Source of the DNA: Arctopsyche grandis
Taxonomy: Eukaryota; Arthropoda; Insecta; Trichoptera; Hydropsychidae
Direction of reading: 5' to 3'
Assembly: GCF_051622035.1 (NCBI RefSeq)
Contig: NC_135356.1
Span: forward strand, 30,294,290 to 30,358,289
Length of the DNA stretch: 64,000 nt
Notes under the pieces: generated by a model
The model's input: only the letters and a program-made list of their open reading frames with translations
Told to the model about the DNA's origin: nothing
Database searches by the model: none
Position numbers and translations under genes: made by a program
Shown: positions 45,545 through 57,517 of the stretch, piece after piece
Numbering within the stretch: the stretch's first letter is position 1
How the letters are laid out: each line of letters begins with the position of its first letter

Positions 45545-46493
45545 AAAAACTAAATTATTCATTTGAAATAAAGAAAATTTTGGAGACGGTTGAGAAGCCC
45601 TGCCATATAAACTAATGCAATGTAATCTGCAGTTCATACGCTCGGAAAGTTTTTTTTTTCAATTTAAATACGTAAATATTGGATACGGTTGAGAACCCCT
45701 GTCATTTATACTAATTTAATAACGCCCGCGATGTGTACGATAAAAAGTAAATTATTCATTTGAAATAAAGAAAATTTTGGAGACGGTTGAGAAGCCCTGC
45801 CATATAAACTATTGCAATGTAATCTGCAGTTCATACGCTCAGAAAGTTTTTTTTTTCAATTTAAATACGTAAATATTGGATACGGTTGAGAACCCCTGTC
45901 ATTTATACTAATTTAATAACGCCCGCGATGTGTACGATAAAAAGTAAATTATTCATTTGAAATAAAGAAAATTTTGGAGACGGTTGAGAAGCCCTGCCAT
46001 ATAAACTATTGCAATGTAATCTGCAGTTCATACGCTCAGAAAGTTTTTTTTTTCAATTTAAATACGTAAATATTGGATACGGTTGAGAACCCCTGTCATT
46101 TATACTAATTTAATAACGCCCGCGATGTGTACGATAAAAAGTAAATTATTCATTTGAAATAAAGAAAATTTTGGAGACGGTTGAGAAGCCCTGCCATATA
46201 AACTAATGCAATGTAATCTGCAGTTCATACGCTCGGAAAGTTTTTTTTTTCAATTTAAATACGTAAATATTGGATACGGTTGAGAACCCCTGTCATTTAT
46301 ACTAATTTAATAACGCCCGCGATGTGTACGATAAAAAGTAAATTATTCATTTGAAATAAAGAAAATTTTGGAGACGGTTGAGAAGCCCTGCCATATAAAC
46401 TAATGCAATGTAATCTGCAGTTCATACGCTCGGAAAGTTTTTTTTTTTCAATTTAAATACGTAAATATTGGATACGGTTGAGAACCCCTGACA
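45545..46493 (-). repeat. 197-bp tandem array in right inverted end
   Basis: GCCCTGCC occurs at 45597, 45794, 45991, 46188 and 46385, a 197-bp period in reverse orientation to the left array. A more diverged unit follows to about 46700, then ACAAAATGTACCCGCG repeats to the tip. Confidence 0.95.
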
Positions 46494-47120
46494 TTTATAC
46501 TAATTCAATGACATCTTAAAATGATATTCAATGAGTCACAATGACATTCGCTTAAAATGTAATTGTTCAATTTAAATAAGTATATGTTGGTACGGTTGAG
46601 AACACCTTTAATTTATAATAATTTAATAACATCCGCGATCTATACGATAAAAAGTACCATATACATCGATAAATATAATACAATAAAAAGTTACTTTTGC
46701 CATTAAAATAGGATAATTTAGGATTTTTGAACATTTTGAACATTTTTGAACATTTTGTCGCGGGTACATTTTGTCGCGGGTACATTTTGTCGCGGGTACA
46801 TTTTGTCGCGGGTACATTTTTTCAGTGCACTAATTTTCGGGTACATTTTGTCGTTGAACATTTTGGCCTTGCACCAATTGTCGCGTCCCCGTGCACACGA
46901 CACACTTCAACCCAAAACGTTTATAAAGCAACGCAGCAACCTCCACCGGCAGAGTGAGCCTCTGGAGTTCAAACAGATCACTTCTCCGAAGAAACCTCTT
47001 CGTACATACAATAACCATTGTACCAATTGAACGAAAATAAACGATCCTCTTTCAAACTCAACTGAATTTCCATAGGCCGGGAAACGGTCGAAACCTTTCA
47101 CTCGACCACCTGTTCTATAG

Positions 47121-47529
47121 TGTTTACATTTTTGTCTTTTACCATATTAATGTTATGAGTAATTAGTGTTTTATCTCATTATCTATACTAAGCGATTAGG
47201 CCCCGTGGACCTATCGGCTTCCGCCGTCTTCCCCATGTATTCTCATAAATAAATAATATATTTTGTAGAAAAACACCTGTTGCTTTGTTGTGTCTTAAAT
47301 AAAATAGCAGTGAGATTTATTGACATCGTGTCTAGTGATGATTCGCAATAAAGGGCAACAGTTGGTTTTTGTACAAGTCATGCAGTAGTCGACCATTATA
47401 TGGGTCAATGAAGTATTGATTAAATCCGAAAACCTTTGGCCTTCAGTTAATATTTTATCGGCTAGCAACACAGAATTTTTTCATTATCGGTTTTTCGTCA
47501 GTCACAGCTTGTCAGTCTACGACGTCACG
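47121..47529 (+). promoter_or_regulatory. IntS12 upstream region
   Basis: About 400 bp between the solo LTR and the IntS12 start. TCAGTC, the arthropod initiator consensus, occurs at 47498-47503 and 47512-47517. A CRE-like TACGACGTCACG sits directly before the ATG. Which initiator is used cannot be told. Confidence 0.45.
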
Positions 47530-47896
47530 ATGTGTGCTCTAAAGCTGGACCCCAGCATCTGCGAAGCTCTGCGATTGCTGCACTCTTCGAGCAGCGATTC
47601 TACCGACCAATTGCGTTCAGCTTTAGATGAGCTGATCGCTAAAGTTGACCCATCGCGCACCATGGCCAACGTCTTGCCGAAGAAATATTTGGATATAGGG
47701 CGAGAGAAGGAAAAGGAACGCGAAAAGGAGAAAGATAAGGAAATGGAAAGGGAACGTGAACGTGATTGTGATGAGATTTCCCTGGAGTTGCTGGAATTGG
47801 AGCTCACCTGTGCTGTCTGTCGCCATCTAGCCATACAAGAAGGCAACAAGCTCGTAGAATGCGATTTCTGCCATAAACTCTATCACCAGGTATGTA

Positions 47897-47966
<70 letters not shown>

Positions 47967-48353
47967 AAAACATCTGATTAAATCTCATGACAAAAGAAAC
48001 TCAACCTTTGACTTTTCTAGGAGTGTCACAGTCCAATTATAAGCGAGACCGATGCAGAATCTGCCTGGCAGTGTATGGCTTGTCTCGACGCTCTAGACTT
48101 CGACAATGCGAGCAGCATTAATTCTCCGCTGATGGTGATCGAATGTTCTTCGTCGACGACTGCCAGCGGTTCGATGTCTCCGGAAAAAGCCAATTCCGTG
48201 AGCCCCCCGCCTCAAATCCCGTTGGACGAGCTGCCTACTCCTCCCAAGGTTGTAACACCGACTAAAAACATCATATCGGGCGATCAGCGGCTTCAGATTG
48301 TCAAAAAGAAGTCGAACAAGCATCGTGAAAGTAAGCGAAAGAATAAAAAATAA
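47530..48353 (+). CDS. IntS12: Integrator complex subunit 12 (PHD finger), 2 exons
   Basis: Exons are 47530-47889 and 48021-48353 with a GT-AG, phase-0 intron, giving 230 residues. The N-terminus (MCALKLDPSICEALRLLHSS) matches the conserved short N-terminal helix of INTS12. A charged Lys/Glu/Arg stretch follows (residues 58-80). A C4HC3 PHD finger has C94, C97, C111, C114, H119, C122, C138 and C141, with W136 before the last pair. The C-terminus (RLQIVKKKSNKHR) matches the basic tail of the vertebrate protein. Integrator cleaves nascent snRNA and attenuates mRNA transcription at RNA polymerase II; subunit 12 docks through its N-terminus. I chose 47530 over the in-frame upstream Met at 47416 because family homology begins there. 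The protein is shorter than the vertebrate form (about 460) since the middle Ser-rich region is reduced. The intron carries a TA microsatellite. Confidence 0.92.
47890..47962. repeat. TA microsatellite in the IntS12 intron
   Basis: TATATA run starting 12 bp after the donor GTATGT. Confidence 0.95.
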
Positions 48354-48579
48354 ACACATTGCAATTTTTGTTTAACGTTTAACTTGTATAATCGTAATGT
48401 TACATTTGGCCTCTTGGTGGTATATTCGGTATGTTGAGAAAATTGTGAAATGTAACAAGAAAGGGTAGCCCTGAAATACTACATTCTTTAGATTTAATTT
48501 AATTGAATGTTTCAAATTATCTAAAAAAAAAAAAAAAAATTATCAAAAATTAAATAAGTTTATTTGTGAAATTTACTAA

Positions 48580-48910
48580 ATGTTTAAAATAAATAATTTA
48601 ATCTCAAAATTGATGTAATATATAATGTAACAATATGTCCTTACTAAAATGAAATATTTGAATCTCAAATTGATGTATTGTGCTTACTATTATTTATTGT
48701 AATATTATATCCTGAATAATATCAAATATTCTAATCTCAAAATTGATGTAATATGTATTGTAACAATATGTCCTCGATAAATTAAAATATTTGTATCTCA
48801 AATTGATGTATTCTAATCTCAAATATTCTAATCTCAAAATTGATGTAATATTTATTGTAACAATATGTCCTTAATAAAGTAAAATATTTGAATTTCAAAT
48901 TGATGTATTG
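48580..48910. repeat. Degenerate AT-rich tandem repeat
   Basis: Units of about 60-120 bp with AATCTCAAAATTGATGTAAT, then TATTGTAACAATATGTCCT. It lies just 3' of IntS12; several AATAAA-like words here could serve as its poly-A signal. Confidence 0.75.
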
Positions 48911-48959
48911 TGCTTATTGTTATTTATTGTGTGTTCCACGCTTCTGAGGGATTTCGTAA

Positions 48960-49100
48960 CTACTCCTCGGTGCCTCCACATGCATGCACTAATCCGTCAA
49001 AAACTGCAGCCGTCGAGCCTGATCGCTTATATTTCATCGGGAGCAATTCAGTTCGTAGCTTTGAGATAAGATCCATGCACCAGACCTATATTTTCATGTT
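48960..49100 (-). pseudogene. Kelch-repeat fragment
   Basis: The minus strand reads KLRTELLPMKYKRSGSTAAV, then FDGLVHACGG and a stop. This fits the Kelch pattern in which a ...LPPM...R.G...VFDG..YACGG unit forms one propeller blade. Only one blade is present, it ends abruptly, and no splice context is obvious. It is probably a relic of a Kelch/KLHL gene, possibly a terminal exon. Confidence 0.4.
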
Positions 49101-50093
49101 TCGTACATATATAAAACATTGCTAATTGTTGAATATGAGTAAATTGAGTAATTGTTGAATATGAGAAGTGAAAAATATGGAATAGTACAAGTGATATTGT
49201 TTCGAGTTGCTGACTATCACCGATTTAATTACCAATGTATTGATAAGTAAGTAATATGTATGTACAATAGAACCACGATTATCCGTATTGTTAAAAACAA
49301 ACACAAAGTTTACGATTTTGCTGCTTTGAAATGCATAACATAAAAATTCTAAAATATATATGTACCTAAATCTAAATTACAGGGACAAAATTAAAAAAAA
49401 ACCTTTTATACACAGTAAATACAATGATTTATTATGTTTTCAACACATTATACATAAACATATTCTTGAATATATATTATTTGGTTTGATTTTTAAATGC
49501 TTTTTATAATTACGAAATTATGTTCACAATACATCTTATATCTACATATTTTAATATCTACTGATCTACTGATCATTTTCTATTTTACAATTTAATTTTA
49601 TTTGGTTAGTAATCATAGTATTATATTGTTATGTGGTACGATCTTACAACCTATGTATATACTTATGTACATAGTATATACATAGTACAATCAACTATTC
49701 TGTTCAATCCTATCTACTTGACTTTTATCTATTATAATTTATAGGAGTTTCTAGCACGATTTTTATATAAGACGACATAGTTAATGACCTGTTGAAATCC
49801 AAAGTATTACTTTTAATAATCTTTATTGCTATAGCTGCATTTTGTCCCACGATACGTGTAAACCCTAAAATATTATTATCACTATTTATCTCTATGATAA
49901 ATTGTGTTTCTACTCAATAATGTCTCGATACTCTCAAAGGATACATAAATCAAATATTAAAACTGTCTTACACACGGATGTTGCTCTGTATCTTAATCAC
50001 TTTGTTATTTACCAACATTCTGTGATTGGTTAAAACTTATCATTCTTTTGTGTATAAATGCTCATGTTAGATCTATTGAACCTCACTTGCGAT
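49101..50093. other. AT-rich intergenic; possible LTR upstream part
   Basis: GTGATTGGTTAA (about 50023) and GTGTATAAATGC (about 50050) resemble U3/TATA sequence of the LTR family at 21936-22400, which has CTGATTGGTTGA in the corresponding place. Nothing else is recognised. Confidence 0.4.
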
Positions 50094-50336
50094 CAAACAG
50101 TCTTGTGATTAAACTGCCTTACTAGTAACTTGTGATTACTACATAGTTACTTGCGATCAAACAGGGTCTCACAAGGCACTTGTGATTAAACTGCCTAACT
50201 AGCACTTCGAGACTAGTAACTTGTAATACAAACTTGTACATTAATCTCGTTTATATTTACTGCTAATTAAAGAATATAATCATTTGACAAAATCTGTGAC
50301 TATAATATTCTACACCATGTCCTACTTGTCCCCGAA
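50094..50336 (+). mobile_element. LTR fragment, direct repeat copy 1
   Basis: From CAGTCTTGTGATTAAACTGC to CTACTTGTCCCC. Nearly identical to 54594-54836; here the final GTAACA is lost. Confidence 0.85.
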
Positions 50337-50339
50337 CTT

Positions 50340-53300
50340 CGAAGTTCATAAATGAACGAATCGAACATACGAATCGAAGTTCATAAATGAACTTCGATTC
50401 ACTAACAAAACGTTATGCAAACCTACGGTAAAAATAAAAAGAAAAATATATTTACTTCGAAGAAATATAAAAATGAAAAATCATGTCACTTTCGTTCAAG
50501 TACATCGCGATAATCGATATTGTAACGGAAATTTAAATAACATGAATGCGAACATGTTATCCAGAATAAAAAAATAAATAATTTTTATTGAATGCATTTA
50601 ACTGACAATTTAACTATCTGTATGTATCGACAATATATCAAACCAACTCGTTTTAACTATTTCATAGAAAATGTGTTATTGAGTTCGGTAATTCCGAAAT
50701 AAAAAATTGATAATCAAACTAAAACCGTAAATCCCGTAGACGAATACTAATCTGGGAAGTATTTAAAAAAAATAAAAATAAAAATAAAAACAAAACTGAT
50801 AATGGAAATAGTACCCAAATGAAGAATCGTAAATTAGATAACATCACGATTTATGACTAGTGTTCTCTTTTTAAAATCACTTATGACATATGTATGTACA
50901 TTCTACATGTATGTATACTAAACTTTAAATCATCAACATAAATACATAGATTCAAATTAATTTATTGTTTTGATCTATTATTTTATTTTCAATAAAAAAA
51001 AAAAAAAACATGTTGTTTTTTAAGAAACTCAAGCAGAAAGTTGTCAGATAAAGTTAAAAATTTCAATTATGAATTAAATTATATCACAGACAGTGATGTA
51101 TGCTATTATTAACATTTTATAAGAGCAATTAATTAGTTATAAAAAAAAGGATTTAAATATTATACTATGCTAAACATTATTTAAGCATATATCGAATCAA
51201 TTAATAATAAACGAAGCATACATATATCGACAAGCCACTTATTTGCATATATCGAAGATTATTTTGAAACAATTAATAATAAACAATAATAATAAAATTT
51301 ATCGTATTAATAGGGTTATACGATCCCTCTCATCTATACAATATATGAAAAAAATTAGAAAATTGATTTGAAGTTATAAATAATGAATATATGTACTATA
51401 AATAAAAATTATTTCTATTAGATACTTAAAATTATTATATTAGATAAGATAAGAAGTATCAATTGACTTACTGATACTTAGGAATAAATATGTATCAACT
51501 TGAAAATCATTTTTGGATTTCATTTTGAAAAATAAAATGAAAGGAATAAAATATAATTGGACAATTTCGAATGCTCCAAAATAAAATACAAATACGCGAA
51601 AGATGCTTATTATAATATCTCTAGGACTATTTACTTATTATTAATATCTTAAATCCAAAGTTTTGATGAGGAACATTTAAACCCTCACATCTCTATTAAA
51701 TAAATAAAAATCTATTGAAGTGATCAGATCAACAAAATTATATTTTTTTTAACTAATTTCGTACTTTATTACTCCTTATTTTTCTGAACTCTTTTCTTTT
51801 CACTAAAAAAGCTAGTAATATTACATATTACAAAGTAAGATAACTAAATATCTACTTTTCACATAAATGCATACTTTCAGAATAAATAAAATAAAATAAG
51901 AATGATGGAATTATTCAACATTAGAACATTCTTCATCTGTTGAAAATTCACATTTGTTATAAATCACTTTTCCATAGCTATTTTAAATCAAAGATCTTGA
52001 ATCTAGGTCCATCAAACACAAATCATTATTAGAAGAATACGATTATAATATCGTTCATAAATCTGTTAAAATTAACTTCAACACTACTGTTTTGACTACG
52101 TACATATAACGTATGTCCATATAATGGAATTAGAATCAGATATAATATAATGGTATAATGGAATCAGAACTACATAAATTAAATTATTACGAATTTTAAA
52201 ATTTCATTACCAAACTTTTGAACTAATGAAATTATCTTATTAAGATTGACGAATCTCTTTGGATCATAAAGATCATATATTATGTAGGACATTGCATTAT
52301 ATTGTTGAAGAAATAAAAAAAAATATTTCAAATTATAAATAATTAAAATTATCAGTATCTATGAAAAAAAAAATTATATCAAATGAAAAGTCAAATATAT
52401 TTTAAAATACTATAAAGGAATTATTATCGAATTATTATACTCGAATCATATATTATCGAATATAAAGATTAATAATGAAAGGTCAGTGTAAAATTTTTCA
52501 TCATAAAAGAATAAAAGATTATAGAAAATCTTACTTTTCAAATATATATATTTAAAAATCTTAAGTTTATAAAATTTATAAACAACCTATACATATTTAA
52601 AAATATAGAAATTCAGTTTCACTATTACAACTTACATAGACGTGAATTGAATAATTTGATTACGAATAATTAAAACTATTATTATAATTATTATTTAATT
52701 AAGAATTAAAAAATATATTACTAATAACTTTTGAAATATTAAAAAAAAAAAATAATAATAAAAAAAAATCAAATTAGTTAAATCGAAAATAAACAATTCC
52801 AAATGATGATAGTTAATATTCATAAACTCATTATTTTAAGAATCATTATAATCAATATTAAATTGTTGCAACAGACAATTCGAAATTTCTTTATTTTTAA
52901 AGTTATACATATAATAATTAGATTAATCGAAAAATAGATTTCACATCTAATTTTGACAGTAGTTGTAAAACTTGTCATTATTCAATATATTCAAACTACT
53001 TATTGTCAATTAAAAAATAAATTATTCTTTTGAACATAGTCAAACTACATATTTCAAATGACTATATAAAACCTTCGTTACACGGATTATAAACAAACTG
53101 ATTAGAATAGAATTATATATACATATAAATTACGTAATTGATATATTCTTAAACACTACATACACATACATATGTATGTATACGCAAGTGTAAATCGTAA
53201 AATAAATTAAATTCTGATTTTAAATAATATAGAATAAAAAATAAATAAAATAAAAAACCATGTGAAATTTCGAGAAGAAGATTGTAAGTAATCGACAACC

Positions 53301-54590
53301 ATTTAGATTCGCAATCTACAACTAATATAAATCGTAAACCAACATATGTAGTTATAAAAACCTAAATAAACCGAAATCTAAAGCTAAAAGTAAATTTCTT
53401 AGAAACAAATATAAATCTTATTATAACAGTGAATCCCATGAAATATTTTATATTCTATAAATAAATATGACTTGAAAATTAATTAAACTGTTTAAATTTA
53501 ATTAAACCAGTTATCCTGATACCTAAAGGTTTAATATCGACATGTTAGTTTCAACGTTAAAATTTATATTTTATTAATATTTTATAACCAGCAAAATATA
53601 TAAAGAAATTTAAAAATAACAATTAATTTAGTTCTATGACAGAACTATGAACACAATATTTAAAAATAAATATGTATAACATTATTGAACTCTCATGTAT
53701 ACATATAATATAAAAAGAAAGAAGACAACTAAAGTTGTTGATAAATAAAAGATTTTTGAATTATTTTAATGCAATGACAATTTATTCAAGTACTTATATT
53801 GTCATCACATATTGACGACATCAAAAATAAAATATACCATACATCATAGAATAATGTAATGGAATATTATATTCGAAAAGTTAACGCTATATACAACACG
53901 TTAAATAAAAAAAACTATTCGAATTCCTCTTCGAAAGTAGTTTATACTTAAAAATCTTATATTATATAATTAAGAAACATTATTTTATCATTTTAATGAA
54001 TTATTATTGTGCCTGTTGAAATTCAATGGATGTTTTAGAAAAAAATTGATTGAACAATTATATTATAGACACATTTAAAATGAAATTATCATTTTAAACT
54101 AATTATAAAATTTGATTTCATATGTGGAAATCAATATTTTAACTTTTATCAATCCAATCTCTTATTGAAAGGTTACAAATACCTTACTAAGAAAAGTAAA
54201 TAAACTTTTAATCTTAATAATTATAATGTTTTATATAATAAAATACTTTTACTGAAACTTTATATTTGAAAATTATATAATATAATTTAATATTTAATTC
54301 TTAAACTTTTAAAATTTGTATTTGTATTTAGCAGTTCAAGAAACCGTTTGCTTACTTGATTAAATAAAAATATATTGATATAATAATTATCAAACAAGTA
54401 AAAACTATTGTTATGTGTATTCTTGAATAACTCGGTAACAAAACAATGATTTAATTGAATATACATATATGTTTAATAATGATAATATATTATTCTAATT
54501 TATAGTATAGTTATAGATTTCAAATAAACCAATGTATTACTAATTACTTGAAGAAAAATATTATTGAATTCTTACTAACTTAATACATTT
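50340..54590. other. 4.2-kb AT-rich stretch without ORFs
   Basis: No open frame of 60 codons in any frame, no repeat shared with the rest of the window, very high A+T with many A runs. Flanked by the two near-identical LTR pieces. Confidence 0.6.
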
Positions 54591-54593
54591 CTG

Positions 54594-54844
54594 ACAGTCT
54601 TGTGATTAAACTGCCTTACTAGTAACTTGTGATTACTACATATGTATGTAGTTACTTGCGATCAAACAGAGTCTCACAAGGCACTTGTGATTAAACTGCC
54701 TAACTAGCACTTCGAGACTAGTAACTTGTAATACAAACTTGTACATTAATCTCGTTTATATTTACTGCTAATTAAAGAATATAATCATTTGACAAAATCT
54801 GTGACTATAATATTCTACACCATCTCCTACTTGTCCCCGTAACA
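54594..54844 (+). mobile_element. LTR fragment, direct repeat copy 2, with primer-binding site
   Basis: Ends CCCGTAACA (54844). Six bases later TTGGTGGCAGCGGGTGCGG (54851-54869) looks like the tRNA primer-binding region of a 5' LTR. Compared with copy 1 it has a small ATGTATGT insertion. Confidence 0.75.
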
Positions 54845-55844
54845 TAAAAATTGGTGGCAGCGGGTGCGGATATAGCTGAACAACTGGACATCACTACTAA
54901 AACGAAGGAACAGCCGTTGTATAGACAACTTCGAAGTGGACCAGGTGGATATTCAACCTTAAAATCTAGCGAAAAATCCAACTACCAGAATCTTCTAAGC
55001 GGAGACTTCTGACGTCTAACGGGACAACTGACAAGAAAGCAGACAGTGTGCAGAGCCAATTCACAGTATGCAGAGAGAGCAGATCTACCATAGAATCTTC
55101 AAAGGAAACGGTGCAACCTGTGACGGTGACATCGCAAGTCCGTGACGCAGAACTAGCAGCATGTACGAGTACAACTCGAGATCCAAGCAGATCCAGCACT
55201 ATGTGTATATCATCATCCAGTTTCATCAACAAAAAGGAGAAAGCGCTCAAAAACCTATTTACAATTGAATATATATTATAATATATAGATGACATATAGA
55301 AAATGTTTTACAATGTAACAAAGATAGACAAATAATGTTACCGACGATTTATTTATGTAGATGAGATGTAACAAGTTCATTATAAAATGACGAATTCACT
55401 TTTAGATACAGTCCATATTAAAGATGAAGCCGATGGCAACGTCCCATTGGCTCGGAAGCTGAGAAACGAAAACGACCTTCTTTTTTACATATAATTACTA
55501 TTGTAACAAGTGAACATAAATAAAGGATCCTCTTAGTGTTAGTACACAATCAGTGTTTTCATACCTGATACCTCTCTGCGGTACAATTTACCGTGGTGAA
55601 TTAAGATTAAATTTTGATTTGACATTCGAACTGTCAAAGTGAAATGAACGCAAAAGCGATTGCCATGCGAACCTTCTCGGATGCGAGCGATGCGAGCGTC
55701 AGATGAGCTGACAGATGCCCGCGAACTCCTCGCGAAGACCACAAACAACGGCCACGAGGGCCTTTGGCTCGAACATATGTCTAGTCGATAATAATACAAA
55801 TTTCGTAAATAAAAAGTATTTGAGAATATTTTTTTGTGTGTGAC
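54845..55844 (+). mobile_element. Retroelement internal remnant
   Basis: Sequence after the primer-binding site, with a Ser/Thr-rich 77-codon ORF at 55048-55281 that could be the start of gag but has no motif. AATAAAGGATCCTC at 55518 suggests a further LTR-like end. Limits uncertain. Confidence 0.4.
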
Positions 55845-56215
55845 CAATTTTAAATTTTTGGGTTTGATCAGTTTTAGCGTGTGACCAGTTTTAGCGTGTG
55901 ACCAGTTTTAGCGTGTGACCAATTTTCTCGTGACCAAGTTTAGCGTGTGACCAATTTTCTCGTGACCAAATTTAGCGTGTGACCAATTTTCTCGTGATCA
56001 GTTTTAGCGTGTGACCAGTTTTCTCGTGACCAGTTTAAGCGTGTGACCAATTTAAGCGTGTGACCAATTTAAGCGTGTGACCAGTTTTCTCGTGACCAGT
56101 TTTAGCGTGTGACTAGTTTTCTCGTGACCAGTTTTAGCGTGACGGATGATCACGAGTGACCGATCTAGAGCGACCAGTTGTCCTGTGACAGGTTCACATT
56201 TGACTAGTAATCACC
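55845..56215 (+). repeat. 15-16-bp tandem array (GTGACCAGTTTTAGC type)
   Basis: About 18 units alternate between GTGACCAGTTTTAGCGT and GTGACCAATTTTCTC, then run into AGTGACCGATCTAGAGCGAC. It is the same word set as the palindrome at 24888-25130. Confidence 0.92.
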
Positions 56216-56404
56216 GAACCGTCACCATACAAGTTAGTGGGGTCTTCGAAACAGTCAACATTATTTACAATATCACCCTTTTGTATACGGGTGATATTGT
56301 AAAAAAATATCATTAATAAATAAAATATTAAATGTATTATTAAACATGTATTTTAGAATTTTATAGGAGGGGATGCAGCCCGGCAGCCCATTAGGACGAG
56401 CCGC
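56216..56404. mobile_element. hAT-like end
   Basis: Ends GACGAGCCGCCACTG, the complement of the tip at 17811. CAGCCCGGCAGCCCATTAGG resembles the interior of the MITE at 22100-22295. A small inverted repeat (AATATCACCC/GGGTGATATT) lies at 56267-56299. Confidence 0.55.
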
Positions 56405-57517
56405 CACTGAAATTCACCCATGCGAAATATTGTCTTAACGAGAACTCGATTGCTAGATGTTCCGTGATCGAGATTTTAGTTACGTGCGCGAGATCACTTT
56501 TTGCAGAATAATCCGTTTACCAGTGATAACAGCCTTCGAATGTAATTACATGTGGCGCTTTTATTTTAACTGGCAATTTTTTACGCTTGGGTACGCGATC
56601 AATAAATATGACATATGTAGCTTCAGTGTTAGCCGGTAGGTGCGAGGGAGTGCACTTGAATATTTCACGCGCCATAAGTGATCTACAATATATAAAAACG
56701 AAAGACTTTTGGTATTACCTCACATTAATAATTTTATTACTAAAACAACAGAGCGAAATATGAGGTGAAGATTGGAGACTATACGACGTGGTCGAATAAT
56801 GAGATACGCCCCAAGGTCGCGATCAATACTTTGGGACAAAGGAAAAAGCTTCAGTGTTAGCTATGTAGCACGTGCAAGTAAGTACACTTCAATATTTCAC
56901 GTGCCATACATAATACATTAAAATATTTGATATCAAAATTAATAAATATCTTTTCCAGATGAAGAAATGGTGGTCTAATTGGACTATCTTTTGAATCCGC
57001 TGTTTCTCACATTCACATTCTTCGGTACATTTGGTGAAAATCATTTCCGAAGACTGCTGCTCCGACTCTGCTGCTTTGCTGTTCTGAAGACAGTACTGCT
57101 GTGACGTGAGGTCATTGGAGATTTTTCACAAAAATGTATGTATAAGTAGAAACGGAGTCTTGCTACATAATTTTAAAAGTACTTAAATCAATATCTCTAC
57201 TATTTCGTTTTTTCAGAAGAATTCAACATTGAAGATTCACCGAGTGCACTATCTTTTGAATCCGTTGTTTCGGTACATCAACTTTAGATAGTCTTTAATT
57301 AATATTATGTATTAAATGTATTTTGAACATTTACAAGGATTGGTAATAGGTTGATATATAGATCGAATTCATTCACATTTTAAGTAGGTCAATTACCCAT
57401 AATATACAAACTTTTATGTGTCATATGTGAATATAACTGTTATATGTATGTATATAAATAAAAACCATTTAAAAAAATTGTTTGTTTGACAAAACACTTA
57501 TTACACACATCTTTATA

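Larger units (their letters stand above)
39607..46890 (-). mobile_element. Complete Phantom-type Mutator-like transposon
   Basis: 7,284 bp flanked by identical 9-mers GTGCACACG (39598-39606, 46891-46899). The inverted ends read GGTTACACGACAATTGGTGC on the left and GGGGACGCGACAATTGGTGC as the complement of the right. They continue through ACAAAATGTACCCGCG repeats and then inverted satellite arrays. It contains one intact transposase gene on the minus strand (41842-43305). TSD length, FLYWCH-MULE coding and long inverted ends all fit the Phantom group of Mutator elements. The intact ORF suggests recent activity. Confidence 0.88.
39368..47115 (+). mobile_element. Solo LTR split by the Phantom element
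   Basis: Left part 39368-39606 (starts TGTTGTAGGC) and right part 46900-47115 join once the transposon and one 9-bp duplication are removed. TATAG flanks both ends (39363-39367, 47116-47120). The right part carries AATAAACGATCCTC and CATAGGCCGGGAAACGGTC, the R-U5 motif of the LTR at 837-1312. The end (GTTC) is not the usual CA, so the outer limits are tentative. Confidence 0.55.

Noticed and set aside
39768-46493. CRISPR-like or centromeric satellite arrays
   Set aside because: Units are 197 bp without unique spacers, and the two arrays are inverted parts of a transposon bounded by a 9-bp duplication.
47517-47849. 110-codon minus-strand ORF
   Set aside because: Antisense of the IntS12 first exon; Ser/Arg-rich because of the charged repeat on the sense strand.
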